Of a stretch of DNA of 64,000 nt, positions 24,564-32,450 are shown piece by piece. Every line of letters begins with the position of its first letter. Position 1 is the first letter of the stretch. This DNA is from Geomonas limicola. GTDB taxonomy: Bacteria > Desulfobacterota > Desulfuromonadia > Geobacterales > Geobacteraceae. Under the pieces are notes generated by a model. It had not been told where the DNA came from, ran no database searches, and saw only the letters and a list, made by a program, of their open reading frames with translations. The stretch covers positions 744,001 to 808,000 of the forward strand of contig NZ_BLXZ01000001.1 of NCBI RefSeq assembly GCF_014193675.1, given 5' to 3'. A program made the position numbers and the translations under genes.

Positions 24564-25370
24564 TCAGGACCCGGTTTCCAGGAAAGCGCGGATCGCCTGG
24601 TTCACCTGTTCCGGCGCGCTCAACTGGGGAAGATGGCCCTCGGCGTCCAGCAGAACCAGCCGAGAATCGGGGAGCTTGTCGTGCAGGTAGCGCCCGACTT
24701 GCTCCGGAACGGCAAGATCGTTGTGAGCCTGGAGGATCAAAACAGGGAGCCCGACGTTTTCCAGGTGGGCACGATAGTCGAGTTCAAAGATGGCACGGGC
24801 CACCAATTGGGCAACATCCGGCCGCATCGAGGAGAGCTTCCCGGCAAAGAATTCACCCAGCGAAGGGCAGCCGGGGTTGGCACTGACGGCCTTCCCGAAG
24901 CCGTTGGCCCACTTGAAGTAGTCTGCGGCCATGGAGGAGTAGAGACGGTTCAGTTCGTCACGGCTAAAGCCCCCCAGGTAGTTGTCGGTATTGAGGTAGC
25001 AGGGGGACCCGGCAACGAAGATCATCCGCTCGAACAGTTCGGGCCGGGCCAGGTAGACGGCAACCCCCAGCATGGAGCTGACCGAGTGGCCAACGAATAC
25101 CGTCCGCTGCAGGTTGAGGGCATCGTAGATGGCGAGGATGTTGTCACGATGGAAATCTAAGGAAGAGAAGTTGGCAAGATCGTTGTCTGCGGCATCGTTC
25201 GCGGCACAACCGATGTGGTCGAACAGCACGATCCGGCAGGTCTGCCTGAAGGCAGAGACCTGGTGCTCCCAGACGTGCTGGCTGGCGCCAAAGCCGTGCG
25301 CCAGCACCAGGGTCGTGTCGCCGGAACCGATAACCCGTACATTGAATCTGCCGATAGTAGCTTGGCTCAT
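24564..25370 (-). CDS. RsbQ-like alpha/beta hydrolase
   Basis: A 268-residue alpha/beta hydrolase resembling RsbQ/KAI2/DAD2 proteins. 'LVLAHGFGASQHVWEHQVSAF' near residue 22, 'RIVLFDHIGCA', the nucleophile elbow 'VFVGHSVSSMLGV' (Ser about 95), 'LILQAHNDLAVP' (Asp) and 'LDAEGHLPQLS' (His) complete the triad. In Bacillus, RsbQ acts with the PAS phosphatase RsbP in energy-stress signalling. Here the partner encoded 2 nt downstream is a PAS-containing hybrid kinase. GGGAGGTCC precedes ATG 25370. Confidence 0.88.
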   Translation of the reverse strand: MSQATIGRFNVRVIGSGDTTLVLAHGFGASQHVWEHQVSAFRQTCRIVLFDHIGCAANDAADNDLANFSSLDFHRDNILAIYDALNLQRTVFVGHSVSSMLGVAVYLARPELFERMIFVAGSPCYLNTDNYLGGFSRDELNRLYSSMAADYFKWANGFGKAVSANPGCPSLGEFFAGKLSSMRPDVAQLVARAIFELDYRAHLENVGLPVLILQAHNDLAVPEQVGRYLHDKLPDSRLVLLDAEGHLPQLSAPEQVNQAIRAFLETGS

Positions 25371-25715
25371 GGAATGGACCTCCCACCCGGAAAGGTCATC
25401 TTGCTGAGGTTGGCCACAGTTTAAGACGACGCGGGTCCTCCTATTTTAGAATCAACGCAAGGTTATGCAAGGAGATACCTCTCAAAAACAGTCCAAAAAG
25501 TGCTGATGAGTGGTTAAAAATCGATTTATGCCAGTGGGAAGCAACTTCCACCCAGTGCAGTTAGAGTAACTACATGATCAAAAGCGAATTTTCGGTTACC
25601 GTTGTAGGAATATTACATTGCAGTGATGACACTATGACTGACAACAAAGTACATCACAGTCCCAAAGCCTCTTCCTTCCACGCGGTTTAGGTGAGGAGGG
25701 GAGACCCGGGAGGCG
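25371..25715. other. Intergenic region upstream of the RsbQ-like gene
   Basis: A 345-nt gap, less GC-rich than the neighbouring genes, between the hemerythrin stop and the RsbQ-like start. It holds the candidate minus-strand promoter at 25443-25470 and a short imperfect hairpin near 25530-25558. No credible gene is seen. Confidence 0.5.
25443..25470 (-). promoter_or_regulatory. Candidate sigma-70 promoter for the RsbQ-like/kinase operon
   Basis: On the minus strand: TTGCAT (-35), a 16-nt spacer and TAAAAT (-10), giving a leader of roughly 65 nt before ATG 25370. Confidence 0.4.
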
Positions 25716-26180
25716 TCAGGCCACCACCCGTTCCTTTTCCTGATTGCACCGTGCCTGCTGCACCATCGTCTGGTCCTCATGGTAGATGTGCTCGACCATC
25801 CACCGGTAGGTGAGTTTGAGCGTTTGGCTGACCACCGCCAGCGACGCCCCCTCGTGCAGAAACTGCCGATCCAAGGTCTCGAGGCTGGCAAGCAACTGGT
25901 CGTGCTGCCGTTTGTGCGCCTGGTACCCCGGGCAGTTATTCAGACGCTGGAACGTCTCTTCGTCCTCGAAGTGGCTCCGCACGTAGCCGCGCAGAAAACC
26001 GAGCAGCGGTGCCAGTTGCTCTTTCTCGGTCCCCTCAGTGCAGCACAGCAAGAGCTGGTTGATCTTCTCCAGCAACTCCCGATGCTGGCGGTCGATGGCC
26101 ACGTCACCCGTTTCCAGGGACGTTCTCCATTTCGGATTGTGCGACTGCAAACTCACCATAGCGGAACATTTCGTGAACAT
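25716..26180 (-). CDS. Bacteriohemerythrin
   Basis: A 154-residue non-haem di-iron oxygen-binding protein. The ligand pattern is complete: 'DRQHRELLEKI' (first His), 'HFEDEETFQ' (His...Glu), 'HKRQHDQLL' (two His) and 'HIYHEDQ' (final His and Asp). Such single-domain hemerythrins carry or sense oxygen in microaerobic bacteria. The N-terminus starts MFTKCSAMVSLQ; AAGGAGGATGA precedes ATG 26180. It lies between the RsbQ-like pair and the sigma-54 activator, all on the same strand. Confidence 0.9.
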   Translation of the reverse strand: MFTKCSAMVSLQSHNPKWRTSLETGDVAIDRQHRELLEKINQLLLCCTEGTEKEQLAPLLGFLRGYVRSHFEDEETFQRLNNCPGYQAHKRQHDQLLASLETLDRQFLHEGASLAVVSQTLKLTYRWMVEHIYHEDQTMVQQARCNQEKERVVA

Positions 26181-26431
26181 GGGTCATCCTCCTTCGCCTG
26201 GGTGCCTGGTGTCGAGGGGGAGCTCCCGTTGTGCGGTCATCCCCCTGGTTGGATCCTGGGCAAGCAGTATCAAGTTCCGTACCGGCGGGCCTGAGGGGGG
26301 TGCAGATGGCGGGAATGCGGTGCGCGGGCGAGACGAAAAAAGGCGTATAAATGAGGAGTTGAGGAGGGAAAGGACGTTACGGGGCAGGCGGTGCCGGGGC
26401 CAGTGTTCCCCCTGTCCCAGCGGTTAGCGGG

Positions 26432-26478
26432 TGTGGCGTGCCACGGTTTTGTGTGCCGCAGCTGGGGCGCGTGCCACA
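26432..26478. promoter_or_regulatory. Palindrome TGTGGCGTGCCACG and a second half-site
   Basis: TGTGGC-GT-GCCACG at 26432-26445 matches the dyad TGTGGC-N2-GCCACA in 11 of 12 paired positions. A further GTGCCACA half-site is at 26471-26478. Matching dyads lie upstream of the sigma-54 activator at 28315 and 28347. It sits just past the activator's stop codon. Confidence 0.45.
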
Positions 26479-26480
26479 GG

Positions 26481-28148
26481 TCAGTTGAGCCCAAGCTCGT
26501 GCAATTTTCGGTACAGTGTCTTGCGGTCCATCTTCAGCATCCGGGCCGCCTTGGCCTTGTTGCCAGCGGTCGCCTCGAGTGCAGTGCGGATCCGATCTTC
26601 CGGGGAAGTTTCCGGCTCCTGGCGGTACTTGGCAAGATCTCCAGGAAGGTGTTCCGGGAGAACGGTATTTCCGGCGCACATCACCAGGGCATGCTCCAGG
26701 GCGTGCTCGAGTTCGCGCACGTTGCCGGGCCAGCTGTAGTCCCGGAAGATCCGCAGCACCTCGTCCGAAACGCCGGTCACGCTGGTGGAGAGCCGCCCGT
26801 TCAGGGAGTGGATGAAATAGTCGACCAGTTGCAGCACGTCTTCGCTCCGCTCCCGAAGCGGCGGCACCACCAATTCCACCACCTTGAGGCGATAGTAGAG
26901 ATCCTGGCGGAAGCGCCGCTCCTGAACCTCACGGGCCAGGTCCTTGTTGGTGGCGGTGATCACCCGCACCTTCACCCGGATCGGAGTGTCCCCGCCCACC
27001 CGCTCGAATTCCTGCTCCTGCAGGACACGCAAAAGCTTCACCTGCATGGCAGCCGAAATTTCCCCGATCTCGTCCAGAAAGAGGGTCCCGCCGTCGGCCT
27101 TCTCGAAAAGTCCCGCCTTGTCACGGACCGCTCCGGTGAAGGAACCCCGCACGTGTCCGAAGAGCTCGCTTTCCAAAAGGTTCTCCGAAAGTGCCGCACA
27201 GTTCACCTTGACGAGGGGACGTCGCTCCCCCTTGCCGCAGTCGTGCAAGGCCTGGGCAACCAGTTCTTTCCCGGTGCCGTTCTCGCCCATGATGAGCACC
27301 GTCGAAGGGAGTTCGGCCAGGCGCTCGATCATCCGGTAGATGTGCTGCATCGCCGCACTCTTTCCGATGAGGCCCGCAAACGAGGGAAGCGGCGGCTGGC
27401 GTTTCTCCAGTCGAAACAGCGAGGTTTCGTCCCGCACCACCAGGACAGCCCCGCGCACCTGCTGGTTGGCAAGCTTCAGGGGAGCGGCCGATACGCTGAT
27501 ATAGCGTTCATCCTCGTTTCGGCCCCCGTCGCACTTCAGGTAGCGGCCTTCAGCGGCCTTTTTGGTGAAGATCGCGGTTTCCAGGGCGCCCCGGCAGACC
27601 TTGCCGCAAGGAAGCTCGCCAAAGACGCTCCCCTGCGCCGCGCCGGACAACCCGCAGAGCGAGGCAGCGGCCGCATTGTAGTTGACGATGGCGAGGTTCT
27701 CGTCGAAGGAGATGATGGCATCCTGCACGCTGCTGAAGATCGCCTCCAGGTCGCTTTGGTAGCGCTCCACCTCCCGGGTGACCCTGTGGTACTCGAGGGC
27801 CTTGCGCACCACGTGGATGATCCCTTCGCGCAGTACCGGCTTCGAGATATAGTCGAACGCCCCCAGCCGCAGCGCCTCCGAGGCACTCTCGATCATCGGA
27901 GAACCGGTGATCATGACGACCGGGCAGGCATTGGGACGGCATCGGACCTGGCGCAGGATATCGATGCCGGTACCGTCACGGAGGAAGATGTCGGAAATGA
28001 CCAGGTCGTACTCGAAGGCTTCGAGCAGCTTGAGCGCGGTGGGGACATCCCCAGCCGGTGTCACGAAACACCCTTCATCCTGGAGGAATCTGGCCAGACA
28101 GGAACGGATTTCGGGTTCATCGTCTACCAGGAGTATCTCGGGTGTCAT
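26481..28148 (-). CDS. Sigma-54-dependent response regulator (REC-PAS-AAA+-Fis)
   Basis: A 555-residue NtrC-type activator. The receiver (1-120) has phospho-acceptor Asp53 in 'LVISDIFLRDG'. A PAS domain (about 130-245) is rich in Cys ('LCGLSG', 'LPCGKVCRGA', 'YLKCDGG'). The sigma-54 AAA+ domain (about 262-490) has Walker A 'GENGTGKE' and Walker B 'GGTLFLDEIG'. A Fis-type HTH ends the protein ('NKAKAARMLKMDRKTLYRKLHELGL'). The sigma-54 contact loop reads GSFTGA instead of GAFTGA. No dedicated kinase is adjacent; the two hybrid kinases nearby are candidates. Palindromes that could be its own sites flank the gene. Confidence 0.92.
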   Translation of the reverse strand: MTPEILLVDDEPEIRSCLARFLQDEGCFVTPAGDVPTALKLLEAFEYDLVISDIFLRDGTGIDILRQVRCRPNACPVVMITGSPMIESASEALRLGAFDYISKPVLREGIIHVVRKALEYHRVTREVERYQSDLEAIFSSVQDAIISFDENLAIVNYNAAAASLCGLSGAAQGSVFGELPCGKVCRGALETAIFTKKAAEGRYLKCDGGRNEDERYISVSAAPLKLANQQVRGAVLVVRDETSLFRLEKRQPPLPSFAGLIGKSAAMQHIYRMIERLAELPSTVLIMGENGTGKELVAQALHDCGKGERRPLVKVNCAALSENLLESELFGHVRGSFTGAVRDKAGLFEKADGGTLFLDEIGEISAAMQVKLLRVLQEQEFERVGGDTPIRVKVRVITATNKDLAREVQERRFRQDLYYRLKVVELVVPPLRERSEDVLQLVDYFIHSLNGRLSTSVTGVSDEVLRIFRDYSWPGNVRELEHALEHALVMCAGNTVLPEHLPGDLAKYRQEPETSPEDRIRTALEATAGNKAKAARMLKMDRKTLYRKLHELGLN

Positions 28149-28577
28149 GGCACCTCCCCCACCGCAGGGTCCGAAGACTCGGCAGGTTCCCTTCGAGTTG
28201 CAGCGGCAGGTACGTCAAAGTGGGATCTCATCCAGAAATAATGGGCCTGGGACTCATATCGGCAGTATCTGGTTGAGACTTGACTTCCTTTGGCGACTCG
28301 GGCCCAGGTTCCGGTGTGGCGTGCCCCACAGCTGTCCTTCAAATACTGCGGCGTGCCACACCCAACTGTCCCGACAGGCGGCTTTGACAGCTCCAGGGTC
28401 AACCTCCCGGCGCTTACAAACCTTTCAATTTCTTTCAAGAAAACGACCACGGCTGTTTTTAAAGGTGGCGCCGCACCATATTGGACTGCATTTTGTACTG
28501 CTATCGGCAACACGCGGCGCTTGTCGCGGTACCGGCAGAAACATCCCCCGCAGCAAAAAGCACCAGGGAGGTACACC
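28149..28577. other. Divergent control region of the sigma-54 activator
   Basis: A 429-nt region between the divergent activator and a small ORF. It contains the two palindromes at 28315-28360. A weak -24/-12-like match (TGGACT-N5-TTGTA, 28482-28497) faces the small ORF. There are no other genes. Confidence 0.45.
28315..28360. promoter_or_regulatory. Paired palindromes TGTGGCGTGCCCCA and TGCGGCGTGCCACA
   Basis: Two near-copies of the dyad TGTGGC-GT-GCCACA, at 28315-28328 and 28347-28360. Their centres are 32 bp apart, i.e. three helical turns, so dimers would sit on the same face. They are about 170-210 bp upstream of the activator start. Likely an enhancer or operator, inferred. Confidence 0.45.
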
Positions 28578-28829
28578 ATGGTACGCCACTTCGAATCGTT
28601 GGAAGACATGCCGGGCCCCTTCTCCAGGGCCGCCTTTCGAGCCGTGCAGGAAGCACGGGAGCTGCACAGTCTGGCCAAGAGGATGCACGAAGCAGCAACC
28701 TCGCTTACCTCGGGGCTGGCGCCCCTGTCGAACGCGGCTGCACAGCTCGCCTCCCGCCGCAGACCGGTCAGCACCCGGATGCCGACCGCGGTTTTAACAC
28801 CCCTGCCCCGTCCCCTGTCCCGCGGGTGA
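28578..28829 (+). CDS. Small hypothetical protein
   Basis: An 83-residue basic, helical protein (MVRHFESLEDMPGPFSRAAF...) with Ala/Arg-rich helices and a Pro/Arg tail. A GGGAGG site lies 7 nt before ATG 28578. It has no recognisable domain. It may be the target of the palindromes and the weak -24/-12 element upstream, but coding status rests mainly on the ribosome site. Confidence 0.4.
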   Translation: MVRHFESLEDMPGPFSRAAFRAVQEARELHSLAKRMHEAATSLTSGLAPLSNAAAQLASRRRPVSTRMPTAVLTPLPRPLSRG

Positions 28830-29022
28830 CCCACCACGGCGGGCAGCACCACAGGGTGAGCTCAAACGAAAAAGGGCCAGCCTCTCGGCCAACCCTTAAA
28901 CGTGCGAATACCAGGATGTAGGTGCTGCGTAAGATTCCTCACCAGGAAGTACCGCAGGAGCCTCCCACGGTGCTCCTTTGGGCTGTTTCGCGCGGCGCCA
29001 CCGATCGGCCCACCGCCGGGCA

Positions 29023-31893
29023 TCACTCCAGGAGTTCGCGCAGTTTCCTCAACAGGAGCGCCGGCGAGACCGGCTTCTCGAGGAGATGCAGCCCCTGCAT
29101 GGCCAGTCCCGACTTGTTGATGATGTCGTAGGTGTACCCGCTGATGAAGAGCGCCTTGACGTCGCTGCGCAACTTGCGGATCTCGTTGAAGGCCTCCCAG
29201 CCGTTCTTGCGCGGCATGATCACGTCGAGCACCAGCATGTCGATGGCAACCCCCCGTTCGCGGAAGGTCTTGATACCGTCGGCACCGTCCACCGCCTCGA
29301 TGACCTGGTACCCGTGGTGCACCAGGACTTCACGGAACAGGGACCTCACCTCGGCATCGTCCTCGACCAAAAGGATCGTCTCACCCCTCCCCTGGTGCAG
29401 GTTTTCAGTGGGGGCCACGGCCGCCTGCACGGTGCCGCGCGCCAACGGGAGGTAGATCCAGAAGGTCGTCCCGACGCCCGGCTCGCTGACCACGTTGATG
29501 AAACCGTTGTGCTGCTTCACGATGCCGAACACGATGGAGAGGCCAAGCCCCGTCCCCTTGCCGACCTCTTTGGTGGTGAAAAACGGTTCGAAGATCTTTT
29601 CCAGCGTTCCGGCCCCCATCCCGCAACCGCTGTCCGTAATCGACAGGATGGCGTAATCGCCGCTTTTGCCGTACCCCTGCGTTTGAATGAACTCCTCGCT
29701 CACCGATGCCCTGCCGGTCGCAACGGTGAGGCGCCCCATGCCCGCCATGGCATCACGTGCGTTGCCGATCAGGTTGAAGAGCACCTGCTCGAGCTGCCCC
29801 TGGTCCGCCTGAACCAGGGTCATCTCCCGACAAAGCTCGAGGCGCAACTCGATGTTCTCTCCCAGGATGGGAGGGAAAAACTTCTCGGCATCTTTTATCA
29901 ACTGGTTCAGATCGAGGAGTACCGGGTTGAGGTCCTGCTTCCTGCTGTAGGCCAAAAGGCCTCGGGTCAGATCAGCTGCCCGCTCTGCAGAGGTGACCAG
30001 CAGGTCGAGGTACCCGGTCAACTGTGCGGACAGACCGGCCTCCGACTTGATCAGGGAGCCGTACCCGATGATGGCGGTGAGCCGGTTGTTGAAATCGTGG
30101 GCGATCCCTCCGGTCAGGGTGGCAAGCGCCTCCACCCTCTGCGAGTTGCGCAGATGGTTCTCTACCCGGCGCTGCATGGTGATATCCCGGAAGTTCAGCA
30201 CGATGCCGGCCACCCGGTCCCCGATGAGGTGGGGACAGGCCACCCGCTCCACGATCCTGCCGTCGATGAACTCCATGAGTATGGTCGACAACTGTTCCGG
30301 ATGCGCCATCTGCTCGGTCAGCTGTTGCTGAAAGCCGATCGGATCCTTTATTTCCTGGAGCACCTGGTCCAGCATGGCCTGGTACCCCTGCGCCAAAACC
30401 GAGTCGGGAATCCCCATGAGATCAGGATACTTCCGGTTGTACATCACCACCTGTTTCTCAAGGTCGAGCACCAGGATCCCGTCGACGATCGATTCGAGCG
30501 TCGCGGAGAGGATGGAGAGCGCCTGCTGGTTCTTCTCCTCGAACTGCTTGCGCTCCGAGATGTCCCTGATAAAGGAACAGACCAGCCCCCTGCCGTGGTA
30601 CATGAGCAGGCTCGAACTGACCTCGATGGGGATGCGCCTCCCCTTGCGGTCCAGCGCCAGCAGCTCGGTAGACTGGGGCCCCTCGTCCTCGAGGAGGTTC
30701 CAGCGCTTTTGCCAGAATTCCGGCGTGTATTCGGGGACCAGGTCGAAAATGGTGAGTGTCGCGACTTCCTCCGGCGTCGCGGAAAAGATGCGGCAGAGGC
30801 TTTCGTTGGCAAAGACCAGGTTGCCGTCTTGCGCCACCCAGCCGATGCCGTCGGGAGACCACTCGACGCTGTAGCGGGTGAAGCGCAGTTCCTCCTCGGC
30901 CAGGCGACGCTGCGAGATGTCACGGGCGATGCCGGTCGTTCCGACGATCTCGCCACGGGCACCGAAGATCGGCGTCTTGATGGTTTCCAGCCATACCAGC
31001 CCCCCGGTGCCGGCCAGCTGTTCTTCGACCTGCCTGCTGCGGCCGCTTTTCATCACCTCGAGGTCATCGGTTCGGTAGGCTTCGGCGAGTTCCCGGGGCC
31101 AGATATCGAGATCGGAAAGCCCAACCAGCTCTTCGGGAGTGCGGGAGCAGGCGTCGGCAAAGGCCCGGTTCACCGCCAGGAACCGACCCTCACGATCCTT
31201 GATCCAGGCCATGTCCGGGATGTTGTTGAGGATCGCCTTCATCTTCCAGTCGCGCATCTCCAGGGCCCGGGCGCTTTCGTTTCTCAGGCGCATGAAGAAC
31301 AGCGAAAAGCAGATGAAGAGGACGTTGAGCAGCACGCAGCTTATGACGACCTGCGTCTTGAGGTTGTTGTAGAGCTCGAATATCTCGCTCTTCTTCATGC
31401 CGACGTAGATGGCGCCGATCACCTGGCCGGTACGGTCCTTCAGGGGATCATAGGCGGTGTAGTACGGCTCGCCGAATAGGAGCGCTTCTCCCAGGTAGCG
31501 CTCTCCCCTTTTGAAGAGGGCATCGTGGGGCGGACCGATGAGCTTGGTGCCCAGGGCGCGCCGGCCGTCGGCGGTGGGCACGTTGGTGGCGACCCGGACG
31601 TCGCCGTGGAAGATGGTCGCCGTCCCCCCGAAAACCTCCCGTACCCGGTCGGGTAAAGTATTGTCGCCGCTGAGCTGATAGCTGCCGACCCAGAGCTTGC
31701 CGTCGTGGACACTGAAGGAATTGCCTTTCTCCAGGAGCAGGACCCTGAAGGCCTTCAGCCGCTCCTCCTGCTCATGCTGAGCGTCGGTGACCGCGTGACG
31801 GTACAACTGCGAGAGAAAAAGCACCGTCGATGACGTTATGGCAACGACCACGACAAGGGCATTGATCAGCGGATAGCGCAATCGGAATTTCAT
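29023..31893 (-). CDS. Membrane hybrid histidine kinase (sCache-PAS3-HisKA-HATPase-REC)
   Basis: A 956-residue sensor. Helix 1 spans about 8-28. The periplasmic single-Cache domain (about 35-180) ends with 'GQVIGAIYVGMKKSEIF'. Helix 2 is about 188-208. Three PAS domains follow (about 220-340, 345-465 and 475-600). The H-box is 'TGGIAHDFNNRLTAIIGYG', with ATPase motifs 'NLIGNARDAM', 'DSGCGMG' and 'GTGLGLSIVFGIV'. A C-terminal receiver has 'LVEDD' and phospho-Asp in 'DMLVLDVIMPRKNGW'. The extracytoplasmic domain probably binds a small organic ligand. GGAGATGAA precedes ATG 31893. Monocistronic. Confidence 0.92.
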   Translation of the reverse strand: MKFRLRYPLINALVVVVAITSSTVLFLSQLYRHAVTDAQHEQEERLKAFRVLLLEKGNSFSVHDGKLWVGSYQLSGDNTLPDRVREVFGGTATIFHGDVRVATNVPTADGRRALGTKLIGPPHDALFKRGERYLGEALLFGEPYYTAYDPLKDRTGQVIGAIYVGMKKSEIFELYNNLKTQVVISCVLLNVLFICFSLFFMRLRNESARALEMRDWKMKAILNNIPDMAWIKDREGRFLAVNRAFADACSRTPEELVGLSDLDIWPRELAEAYRTDDLEVMKSGRSRQVEEQLAGTGGLVWLETIKTPIFGARGEIVGTTGIARDISQRRLAEEELRFTRYSVEWSPDGIGWVAQDGNLVFANESLCRIFSATPEEVATLTIFDLVPEYTPEFWQKRWNLLEDEGPQSTELLALDRKGRRIPIEVSSSLLMYHGRGLVCSFIRDISERKQFEEKNQQALSILSATLESIVDGILVLDLEKQVVMYNRKYPDLMGIPDSVLAQGYQAMLDQVLQEIKDPIGFQQQLTEQMAHPEQLSTILMEFIDGRIVERVACPHLIGDRVAGIVLNFRDITMQRRVENHLRNSQRVEALATLTGGIAHDFNNRLTAIIGYGSLIKSEAGLSAQLTGYLDLLVTSAERAADLTRGLLAYSRKQDLNPVLLDLNQLIKDAEKFFPPILGENIELRLELCREMTLVQADQGQLEQVLFNLIGNARDAMAGMGRLTVATGRASVSEEFIQTQGYGKSGDYAILSITDSGCGMGAGTLEKIFEPFFTTKEVGKGTGLGLSIVFGIVKQHNGFINVVSEPGVGTTFWIYLPLARGTVQAAVAPTENLHQGRGETILLVEDDAEVRSLFREVLVHHGYQVIEAVDGADGIKTFRERGVAIDMLVLDVIMPRKNGWEAFNEIRKLRSDVKALFISGYTYDIINKSGLAMQGLHLLEKPVSPALLLRKLRELLE

Positions 31894-31935
31894 TTCATCT
31901 CCGCATTGAATTAGGATGGATCAATCCGCGTCATT

Positions 31936-32106
31936 TCAAGATAAGAGCACAGCAGAAAGCTCTATAGCTGTCTTTTGTACTGGATTCAAGAAAAATGTAT
32001 ACAGCGGAAGTACCGGTAACATCGGGTTTTCTTCAGAAATGTTTAGCGAAGAATAAGAGTGCAAAGCTTCATGAACAGCATCAATTTCAGCAACAGGGGG
32101 AGACAT
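31936..32106 (-). CDS. Small hypothetical protein
   Basis: A 56-residue protein (MSPPVAEIDAVHEALHSYSS...) with an acidic N-terminal half and a hydrophobic second half ('MLPVLPLYTFFLNPVQKTAIELSAVLLS') that could insert in a membrane. AGGAGG stands 5 nt before ATG 32106. It lies upstream of and co-oriented with the triple-PAS kinase. I do not recognise it, and coding status is uncertain. Confidence 0.45.
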   Translation of the reverse strand: MSPPVAEIDAVHEALHSYSSLNISEENPMLPVLPLYTFFLNPVQKTAIELSAVLLS

Positions 32107-32450
32107 GTTTCCTCCTAGGAAAAAGCGAAGGACGCTCAACAAGCCTCACACATAATGAGTGATTCTCCCTACAATGCCAGCGGCACCCTACGAGTCGTGC
32201 ATAGGAAAGCATTAAGATTGAGAACGAACTCAAGCATGGGCGAAATTCAGCACCTGCGTCAAAAAGATGTACTCGGGCTACCTGCGAAAGAGAGGGGACG
32301 GTGGGGAAACTACCAGGTGAGCTGAGGAGGTTTGCAGGGATGCCCATAAGCCCCCCGCCATCTTGGGCAAGGGTGACGAAGGGATTTCCCGGAGGAGCTC
32401 GGTGGGGACACGGAGGGGACGGCAGCTCCCCCCCGTGGGCCTGCACCTTC
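32107..32450. other. Intergenic region between chemoreceptor and small ORF
   Basis: 344 nt without a credible gene: upstream sequence of the 56-residue ORF plus a GC-rich stretch after the chemoreceptor stop. No clear terminator or repeat is seen. Confidence 0.4.

Noticed and set aside
25613-25891. Alternative minus-strand ORF overlapping the hemerythrin
   Set aside because: The hemerythrin frame has all seven metal ligands and a perfect ribosome site; this one is Arg/Ser-rich with no motif.
28482-28497. Sigma-54 promoter for the 83-residue ORF
   Set aside because: TGGACT-N5-TTGTA matches only the TGG and TTG parts and lacks the GC at -12; too weak to list as a feature.
28860-28925. Terminator with GGCCAGCC/GGCCAACC arms
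   Set aside because: The stem is broken by three mismatches and there is no T-run.
28978-31479. 833-codon frame antisense to the triple-PAS kinase
   Set aside because: Shadow of a well-supported kinase gene; no motifs.
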